DNA of 64,000 nt, from contig JAJEKV010000023.1 of assembly GCA_021234155.1 (NCBI GenBank), positions 4,361,638-4,425,637 on the forward strand. Direction: 5' to 3'. Made by a program: the position numbers and the translations under genes. Below are positions 56,346 to 64,000 of the stretch, piece by piece. The notes beneath the pieces were generated by a model. The model made no database searches. It was not told the origin of the DNA and was given only the letters and a program-made list of their open reading frames with translations. Within the stretch, counting starts at the first letter, position 1; each line of letters opens with the position of its first letter. This DNA is from Isoetes taiwanensis (lineage: Eukaryota > Streptophyta > Lycopodiopsida > Isoetales > Isoetaceae).

Positions 56346-57035
56346 CCTACTAAGCAACAAAAACAGAAGCCCATATTATTGGTTGAAGAATAAAGTACAT
56401 TACATAATCGTTGATAAGTAATTTTACACCTAACATAAATGAAAATTTTAAGTTGAACCAGTCCTTATAAATGGTCCTTTGTCAATGTTATTTTTATTTT
56501 GTAAAAGAAAATCATACAATATGTCTTTTTATTTATCAGCTCATTGTCTCTCAGGGCTATTTCTGTACAAGATCATGAAGCAAGCACTTTCAATATTCTA
56601 ATATTGTCTTTAAAATTTCAGGATATTTGCTGACTTATAGATGCAAAGTGGTTTGAAGAAGCAATATCAGATCGTAATGCAGTTCAGACATAGTGTCAAA
56701 TTAGTATGCAGAAATAAATTGATACTTCCAAAGATGGGGTGTTGTCACTGAGTTGTATTATGAATTGGCATGCACAACTTATTCGATGCTTTGAAAGTTG
56801 AGTAAGAATCAATCTAGGACACGATCTAGAAGGTTGGCAGTTTTGCTCTGCAAAGACGAAAATTGAAGCATGCATCTTGAGTTTCCAAGGAGATAATATG
56901 AAACAAAAAATTATCAATTGCAGCAAATAAAATGCCACATACACCCATATTATTTTCTACCAGATTTTGTATGATGTACCTTATACTACTTTAGCTGCAA
57001 AAGAATCGAATTGAATTGAATTGGAGAGGTTGGCA
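56346..57035. other. Upstream region of the membrane-protein gene
   Basis: AT-rich. A (gaatt)n stretch lies at 57006-57022 just before the start codon; no clear TATA box was fixed. Confidence 0.4.
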
Positions 57036-59765
57036 ATGCCCGACTCGTGGTTCCACGACTTCACAGCAGATGTCTTAGATGACCATGAGCCGTAAGAATC
57101 TCCCTCCCCCTCCCCCTTTTTTTGCTTCTTTATTTGCCAGCTTCAAAAACAGATTGTTTTTTTCTTCGGATGCCACAGGACTCCAGCAAAAGACACCCCT
57201 ACCATTCGTTTATATGCCAGATTTGTGGTTGCAGCGTTAACATTGAGTCTTACAACCACATATATGATCTATGGAAGAGTTCCACTTACTCAGACTACTA
57301 CAATTCGACGCTATGATCATGAATGGATCGTGCGGCATAATTACTGGAAAGATAACCATGGCGAAGTGACTTGCCCTTGTCAAAACAAAGATATTGATTG
57401 GCAGCATGTCTCTCGATTTGTCATTGTTTATAGAAATGGGACTAGATTGCGTATAACTTCGTCCATGTTTCAAGCATTTTGTGATGATGTGTGGCCAAAT
57501 GATATTTACAATTCATGTCTCCCTCTCATGAAAGCTTGCTCCATCATGAATGCAGATCAAACTTCGTTGCCTTTGCCTGTGCTACTTATTCCTTCTGTTT
57601 TGGTCAGGAATTTGGTTGCCAATATTAGAAGTAAGCATCTATCTCTATTCTTTCTTTTTGAAACACAATGGTTATAATTTTATTTAATAATAATCTTAGA
57701 TATATGATTATTAATGCTAGATAGTCAAGGTTTACTAGGTTCAGGGGAAACCACCTTTTTAACACACTAGTTCTTAGAACAAATATGTCTCAAGTTGGAG
57801 GCCGTCCAGAGTCGAATTCAATGTAAGATAATTGGGGGCAGGACCCAATAAGTATATGCTCGTGTGCTTTATACGTCATATGCCCAATCTGTTGTTTTTT
57901 TTTTTTTGAAGAACTGTGTCATCAATATATTAAAAGAATGGTAATGTTACAAAGCAAGTGAGGAGGAAGGAGAACTGACCCAAAGAGACAGCGATACCTC
58001 GACACTCCACAACAAACTCATTGAGAAAAAGCGCAGCTCTCTTCTTTTGTACAAGCCGACCATCACCATCTACAACACCCAAGAAGTCCGCCAAATGGCA
58101 AACTTCCACTCTACTAATCCAGAGAACACCGAGAGAAAGCTTTGAAATAGCTTGTACACGAGTCGAGGAATCGAGGAGAGCTGCGGGCTCTTTTGAATCC
58201 CACGAAAGATCCACAACGCCGCCGCTTCCAAATCAGCCACACCAACCAAGCCCGCGACGGATGCAAGGCTTGCTGCTGCAAGAGCGGCCAAGCACTAAGA
58301 TACACATGAAGCAGCAACTGCTGGCTAGTCAATCTCACCTGAAACAGAGCCCTAACCCAATCCCAGGCATCCTGCAAGTGAGGGCATAAAACTAGACAAT
58401 GCTCCACAGTCTCACGATGAAGGCCACAACAAGGGCAGAGAGGGCTCACACCCGGTCTAAACTGACTCACAAGGGCATTCACCACGATACTGGCGGTGCA
58501 CCACACGCCCGCGAAGCACCGAACAGCCGGTGGGGAAGTGAGCTCCATGTCCACGTCCAAACCGAGCGCCATCGAGAACCCCGAAGCTGCAGAGACCAGC
58601 TGCCCAATCTGTTGTTGCATTGGCACGATGCAAGATATTGCCTCGTTCTCGTCCTCGTCTCCCTTTTCCCCAGGCTTGCTAAGACCATCTTGAATCACGT
58701 AAATCATATGCATTTGCAAGGATACAATAGTTAGGAATCTTAGACTCTTTCAGAAAAATGATGCATATAAATGCTAACTTTTCAAATTAATCTCCACATA
58801 GTTAGTTTATATCTACCACGTAGACTGAATTAATTTCTTGATACTTTAGAGAAATATTCCTAATCATGTAGCCTATGTAAATTCATTATGAGGATTTATA
58901 AGAACTTGGCGGACTTAACATTTGACTCTATTCTTAAGTATGACATATTATGTTACAAAAATCTCAATATATTTAATTATACTATTACATTACTTTGTTT
59001 GTTGTTCTTTTTTTCACTTTAGAGCATTATAAAAATTAAATTATTGAAAAGTCCTTGCAATGCACAAATTTTAATAAATAGTATTAATGAAGAGGAGTAT
59101 TTTGTGAACTAACAAATGATAATGTTCAATATGTAGTAACATGTACAGATATACAAAGATATACAAAAACATATTTGTATGCAACAAGTGGAACAGAAGA
59201 TCGACATCAAGAGCTGATGGTCTTGAGTCCTCTGGTGAGATCATTTTATGCGGCTTTTAAAGGCTTCCTAGAAGATCCAAAAAATAGGACAGATGTATAT
59301 TATTGGGAAAGACCACCATTGTACTATAAAGGCAAATCCTTGCCAACCTTGTTCAACACAAGCGGCCTAATGATTAGAGTTGATATGGACTATGATGCTT
59401 ATATTTCACAGTGTAGTCCAATATTTTGCGACCAGCGACTTGTTCTTGCATTGTGGTATCGAGTCTATATAGGGATGTCCCAAGTTGGATGTATTTTATC
59501 CATTGCCCTCTTTATGGTTAGGTGTGTGTGGCCCATGATTCTCTATCTCGTCTCTAACATCCATCCATCTGAGCATAACCCTCTTACCCCTGGTATCCAT
59601 CCTCCTGTTGGACCTTTGCCCACTTCCCTTAGCATGTCTATCTCGTCTAGGGGATTCACACCCCAACTTAGTATGTTAAATAGACTGACATCCTCTCCTG
59701 GTCCTCCACCTAGAGCTTCATCTTCACAAAAAGGGCCTACTCTTTCTTCTGCCCTAATCACATAA
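57036..59765 (+). CDS. Two-pass membrane protein with Cys-rich outer domain, three exons, unknown function
   Basis: Exons 57036-57091, 57179-57630 and 59149-59765 splice with GT...AG borders in matching phase (gagcc|gtaaga, cacag|gac, tagaa|gtaagc, gtacag|ata) to give 374 residues without a stop. Residues 33-50 (RFVVAALTLSLTTTYMIY) and 282-304 (VGCILSIALFMVRCVWPMIL...) are hydrophobic helices. Between them are CPC (84-86), further Cys at 120, 132 and 139, an NGT glycosylation site at 105, and a CSPIFC motif (258-263) just before the second helix. The tail (305-374) is Ser/Pro-rich. The topology (both ends inside, Cys-rich outer loop) recalls DEG/ENaC-like channels and uncharacterised CPC/CxPxxC membrane proteins of rotifers and oomycetes; this resemblance is from memory and weak. 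The start is the first ATG, giving MPDSWFHDF. Confidence 0.7.
57895..58600 (-). mobile_element. 5'-truncated poly-A LINE in intron 2
   Basis: A 706-bp insertion with a 13-nt A tail (T run 57895-57907). The 14-bp target duplication TGCCCAATCTGTTG is perfect at 57881-57894 and 58601-58614. The minus strand encodes LVSAASGFSMALGLDVDMEL, then PLCPCCGLHRETVEHCLVLC, the zinc-binding domain at the end of plant L1-type ORF2 (zf-RVT), and continues WLVWLIWKRR. Tail type and zinc region separate it from LINE A-C. The frame is open over most of its length, so the insertion is young. Confidence 0.92.
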
Positions 59766-60499
59766 TTGTAATTATTCTTGAAACATTGGAATGTATTATT
59801 TGTTCCATTGGTAGAGGCTTAAATTTAGTGGACATAGAATGTAAACATTAAATTACCAAATATAAATTGGCAAGAAAAACATAATGAACAGTGAAGCTAA
59901 GTAACTTTAGAAGGATCTAATCTAGATTTTAATCACCACATATTGTTACGACACAACCTTATACATCAGCGTAATTACAATTTTACTTATGTATGCTGGC
60001 TTTTAGGAGGAAGCTGCACCATCCAATTTTGCACGAAGGTTAGTGACAAATATTATGGTGGACATTTTATCCTCCAGTTCTCCTTGTGGCTTAATGCATA
60101 AAGCAAATGGTTGTGTTAGGCATAACTTTAAGAATAGTACAATAGGTTGTATATATCTGATCTATCTGATCTATATATGTTCTTATGTTTCGCGCTTATC
60201 CGGCCGTCCATTCGAGATCCGACGGCTCACGTGGGTTTGGGACGTATCCTACGACCCAGACGGCCAGGGAATTTACATATATATATAATATGCACCATGC
60301 TCCTACGGTCCAGATTGATCTGATCCTGACCGTCGGTCCGAGATCCGACGGCTCACGTGGCTTGGGGATACATCCTACGGTCCACGTGGCTTTGGGAATT
60401 ATATGTAATAGATCCTACGGCTCATATTGCTTTTATATGGTGAGATCTTGATCGTTGATCGAGTCTAAGATCCTAAGGCTCATATTGAATGCTCGTTCC
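59766..60499. repeat. Intergenic DNA with repeated G-box-containing motif
   Basis: gagatccgacggctcacgtgg occurs at 60211-60231 and 60337-60357, with another tccacgtggc at 60380 and variants of atcctacgg. Three CACGTG cores occur in 160 bp. It may be old LTR promoter sequence. Confidence 0.5.
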
Positions 60500-60592
60500 T
60501 TAAGGAAAGGCTTTTAAAATTTTTTATGTTATTGGGGGGATTCGAACCCTAGTCCTCAACCCCCCAAACCCCCACTAGACCAAGCATTAATT
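60500..60592 (-). mobile_element. tRNA-derived SINE-like sequence
   Basis: Minus strand TGGTCTAGTGG (60573-60583) fits a pol III A box, and GGGTTCGAATCCC (about 60537-60549) a B box, 30-35 bp apart as in tRNA genes. The sequence between cannot fold into a complete tRNA, so a SINE head or tRNA relic is preferred. Confidence 0.45.
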
Positions 60593-60654
60593 CTATAAAG
60601 AATTTATGTTTCAAATGTACTTAAGGGTAATGTTCTAATTAAGATAAAATAGAC

Positions 60655-61215
60655 TATAATATTCTAGGATGTTTTGAAAGTTTCAAAATGTTCCAGAAAG
60701 TTCTAAAATGTTCTAGAATAGAATGTAAGGGAATTCAGGAGAATTAAATGGGATATAAGGAAATCTCATAAATTGTAAGAGAATCTAGGAAAATATACAA
60801 GTCTAACAGAATCTCTTAAAATCTAATTGAATCTAATGGAATCTTCATAATATCTAAGGGAATTTAAGAAAATCTTGATGAAATCTTAGAGTTTTTTTAA
60901 GATTTTGCAAAGAGCGACAATAGAATGTTCTAAAATGTTTCATAATAAAGGTGTACAATATAAATCTTGAAAAAAAAATATTCTAGATGCTCAGGGCAAG
61001 CGCCTCAGTCTAGAAATAGAAAATATTTTAAAAATGTTGCACAGATCCAAAATAGATTATTTTGGAAGGTTTTAAATGCTCATGGATAAGCACCTCAATC
61101 AAAATAGAAAATTCTAAGAGAACCTAGGGGAATCTTCATGAATGCTAAATATAATACATAGAATGTTGAAGAATATAGAGGAATCACAAGAGAATCTCAG
61201 TAGAATCGTTGGTTA
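60655..61215. repeat. Low-complexity region of degenerate GAATCTAA/TTCTAGAA motifs
   Basis: agaatct, ggaatctt, ttctagaa and gttctaaaatg recur every 10-20 bp. No gene is seen. Confidence 0.55.
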
Positions 61216-61559
61216 TCTAGAGCACTACAGGGCCTTACACCGTAAGAACATGCTAAAACTGGAACAATGCGCCGTAGGACGTATTAATTTTCTTGTATAC
61301 ATATATATATACAAGAATTTGGCGCCGGCCCGTGCATCGAATAATACAATTTCGATGGGAAGTATATGTTACTAATAGTTGGGTAGTGGTTGTGTGTGTA
61401 GTGTATATATAGTGCAATAACGTATTGTGTTTTGTGGTGCATATAGCATGCACAATGCATATGTGATTGTGAATTGTTGGTGGTGCCTATATTGGTGAGG
61501 ATAGTTCTGTTACGGATGTATTAGAACATTGTAGATTGAGACAATTTGTGTTTCTTCAT

Positions 61560-61740
61560 ACTTCATATTTGTAGCCAAGTTTTAATGCACCCCTAGGAAT
61601 CGAATCCACTTCAGTGCACCGCCCATGGTGTAGAGAGAGCATCGCTCTCTGAGGGGAATGGTGTTCCATCTACATCCTGGGCATGAGATGGAGGTTTTTT
61701 TTTTTTTTTTTTTTTTTTTTTGGTGGATGCATACCTTATT
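61560..61740. repeat. Possible SINE-like piece ending in 27 T
   Basis: A short palindrome (agagagcatcgctctct, 61635-61651) and ggaatcgaatcc (61593-61604) precede a T run at 61695-61721. The arrangement could be a T-tailed SINE or a reversed A-tailed element; it is not resolved. Confidence 0.3.
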
Positions 61741-61789
61741 TATGGAAGCAGTTCCTTGTAGACGACGTTTGTTATAGTTTTGTTTGTAT

Positions 61790-63027
61790 TTGACTCGTCA
61801 AGAAGGATCAAAACATCTTCTTTTTCGCACGCTTGTGAGTGCTGTGTCTAATTGTCCGTGTGTGAAGACTTCAGTGTGTAGGTCGAGGACTATCTTGTCC
61901 AGGGTGAGGCCTAGGCAGCTGTGGAATGTTATTGAATATGCGAGTCGTAGTGGAAGTTGTCGTCTATGGATTGTCCAGAACCAGTTGTCTGGTTGGTGGA
62001 AGAAGTCAACTCGGGATATAGGATGTATGTTTCCTACGTGCTATGGTTTTTGACGGTTATGAACTTGGCATGCATTGAGCATACTATGACTCTTGCGTTT
62101 TTTACGAGCCCTTTATCTTTGTCCAGTGTTTTTGTGATGTGGCATATGGTGTTGAGCTTTAATTGCAGTTCATGTTGTGGCAGCGCCGGGTGTTTGAAGC
62201 CATTGACTGTCGTTGCCATTAGATGGTCTTTGATGGTTTGGTCATTTTCTGTGGTCTATCGATGCTGAAATAGCTTTTGTGGATTGCTAGGATCATTCTT
62301 ATGATTTCGATATTGAATTCATCAACGGGGATATTTTTTTGGGGATAAGAATGCTCTCTTCTCACATATCATCGGTGGTAGTAATATGTATGTATTGTTT
62401 AAGAAGTTGATGGCGTCTCCTATTTTCGTTGTTGTCTCGAACAGTGTTAGTGGGATGTCATTGAGGAGATTGAGGATTGATTTTTGTTCATGGTCTGTAA
62501 TATACTTGAGCTCTTTATAAGATACTCTTCATGGTCAGGAAACTTGTTGAGTTCGTTCTGTATTTCTTTGGATGGAATATTGTATATAGGTAGGCCAAAA
62601 GCTCTAGTGTCAGTTCCGTGTTGGATTAAGATGTTGTTAATAGCGAGGAGGCTTTCATTGGCAACAGCTAGTTGGTTTCCTGGGTATTGTTCTAGAAAGT
62701 TGGCTATCATGTAGTGTTGAAATGTTTCCCATTGTTGGAGTGCCAGTCCAGAATCTGCGCAAATAAGAATCGTAATTGTGATGGACTTTGAAGACATGAG
62801 ATTGCCTCCTCCATTACTGCTATGCCCTCAGTTGCTGGTGCGATTAGTCCTATGGCTTGAGCGATTTCCTGGTATGTTTTGTATTGTTGTTGGTCATGGC
62901 TCTTGAGTTCCTCCCAAGATCGTGCGGCCTTGTGGAGTAGGATGAGTTTCAGGTAGAATGCCTCTCCAATCTTTGGAAGTAGTAGTCGTATTCTGCAGAT
63001 TAGTTGTCCTCTCTCTTGTTCTCTCAT
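61790..63027 (-). pseudogene. Helitron helicase relic
   Basis: On the minus strand 63027-62707 reads GEAFYLKLILLHKAARSWEE, then YKTYQEIAQAIGLI and SPSQLRFLFAQILDW. This is the segment just before the helicase domain of Helitron RepHel proteins. 62797-62447, a second frame, continues with LLAINNILIQHGTDTRAFGLP. About 62270-62080 reads FKHPALPQHELQLKL and LDKDKGLVKNARVIV, a decayed form of the PIF1-like LKxGxPxMLLRNLDxxxGLxNGTR block. 62010-61800 reads RRQLPLRLAYSITFHSCLGL and VFTHGQLDTALTSVRKK, the helicase end (FSHGQLYVALSRV). Walker motifs and the Rep HUH part are not seen, and several shifts break it. Helitron ends (TC, CTRR hairpin) were not located. Confidence 0.75.
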
Positions 63028-64000
63028 GCATGGAAAAAATTAGTGGCTATTAATAGCCAAATGGCGATTTTTTAGGGGGTCTAGACAATTTTTGCGGCGA
63101 ATCTTATGAAGGGAGATTTCTTTTAAAAAAATAAAAAATAGCTATAGTTAAAACAAGTACTCCATTATTTTTTTAGGATTAGCCAAACTATTTTCCCCAT
63201 TTTCTTTAAAGAAAAAAGGAATTAGTCCTTCTTTATATTACAATAGTTATATATTAAATCATTAATAGCCAATAAAAACGAATTCTTATTACAGACTTTT
63301 ACACATACCCAACTACCGTCATCAGTGATAGTAGTTTTTCAAACTCTAAATTTCTATTACATATATGCTTCTTCAAAAAGGAATTGTAAGAGATGGCTAA
63401 TATCCCTTTAGATGCTTAATGTGTTTGCATAACATCTAAAGGGTTAGAGATAAGTGCAATTTGATCACCATATCTAGAAGGTGTCATTGCATTAAATGTA
63501 GTTCAAACTATGGATATTATAAACTATGTTCTGAGCTTCTGTTAAAAGTTTTTTAATATTATTGTATCTTCCTTGATTGTTGATTTTTATTTGTAACTGT
63601 AGTACAATATATCTAAAGCTATAGAATTTACATTTTTTGCTTTGTCCAGTTAGAAAAAATAGCTAAGTGAAAGTTTCTAGTACTTAATTCAAAAGTTTTG
63701 TCAAGTCCAAATATATAATGATAATAATAACTTTCGCCAAATGTATATCATAAAATACTGTAAAATTTTGAAAAATAACCAAACCATTTTCTATAAAAAA
63801 ATATATAGTATGCTTAATTTTTTCCCTGCTCTCATGGATAATGTTCTGAGTTACATCTGTGACTTTCTGTTCTAGATGATCGATTGGTTTGAGGACAATG
63901 CTTGGCGTGTATGTGATAGAGGTGTATTGTTTATTGTACTTGATGTGGATGAGTTGATCAAATTTGGAAGCAAGCGGTCGCAAAAAGAACCTATCTAATA
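63028..64000. other. AT-rich end of window, no gene
   Basis: Very AT-rich with short frames. A minus-strand frame (63684-63983) has low-complexity, Ile-rich content and no recognised motif. Confidence 0.5.

Noticed and set aside
58615-58719. N-terminal part of the minus-strand LINE frame
   Set aside because: The 14-bp target duplication ends at 58614, so these codons are intron DNA of the host gene that happens to be open.
60500-60592. Genuine tRNA gene
   Set aside because: A and B boxes are present, but the acceptor and anticodon stems cannot be paired; SINE-like origin is preferred.

Overview
The window is nuclear DNA of a land plant. It is AT-rich, its genes are interrupted by GT-AG introns, and it holds an EXORDIUM-like secreted protein plus fragments of plant EXO84 and plastid enoyl-ACP reductase. 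Most of the 64 kb is layered transposable elements. The mixture (intron-rich CACTA, chromovirus-type Gypsy, TRIMs, LINEs with simple-repeat tails, Helitron, Harbinger and Mutator elements) would fit a large-genome fern or other non-seed plant, but the lineage is inference. Only two genes look intact: the single-exon EXORDIUM-like gene at 17904-18902 and a three-exon membrane-protein gene at 57036-59765.

Region by region. 1-1357: 5' end of a minus-strand Copia element (LTR, Met-tRNA primer site, gag). 1450-11327: CACTA (En/Spm) material, with a spliced accessory gene, subterminal repeats and terminus at 3107, an inverted Gypsy protease piece, an unknown broken gene (3649-4667), and a second CACTA block carrying a SET-domain relic split by a 329-bp MITE and a decayed TNP2 transposase ending in a terminus at 11327. 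11328-15639: decayed chromodomain Gypsy with 3' LTR. 15640-21047: repeats around the EXORDIUM-like gene. 21175-22077: first TRIM. 22340-33584: second Gypsy, split by a 4.7-kb Harbinger-type element (27703-32387) with 31-bp perfect terminal inverted repeats and TAA target duplication. That element carries exons of enoyl-ACP reductase and EXO84 on one strand, and a second TRIM with identical LTRs sits inside the EXO84 exon.

34566-39150: nearly full-length but broken LINE. 39.5-44.2 kb: a minisatellite, a series of imperfect palindromes, a MULE with 9-bp target duplication, and a LINE tail. 44243-47100: CACTA end with a LINE relic. 47.8-53.2 kb: Harbinger-like MITE, several tandem duplications and a 469-bp TRIM whose empty site survives in a neighbouring duplicate. 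55.1-56.3 kb: another LINE tail. 57.0-59.8 kb: the membrane-protein gene, with a young LINE (14-bp target duplication, poly-A) in its second intron. 61.8-63.0 kb: Helitron helicase relic. The final kilobase is AT-rich with no supportable gene.

Functional reading: the locus is an insertion sink. Nested insertions give a relative order of events: Gypsy, then Harbinger with captured genes, then TRIM. Calls rest on reading motifs, splice sites, terminal repeats and target duplications by eye; no database search was run.
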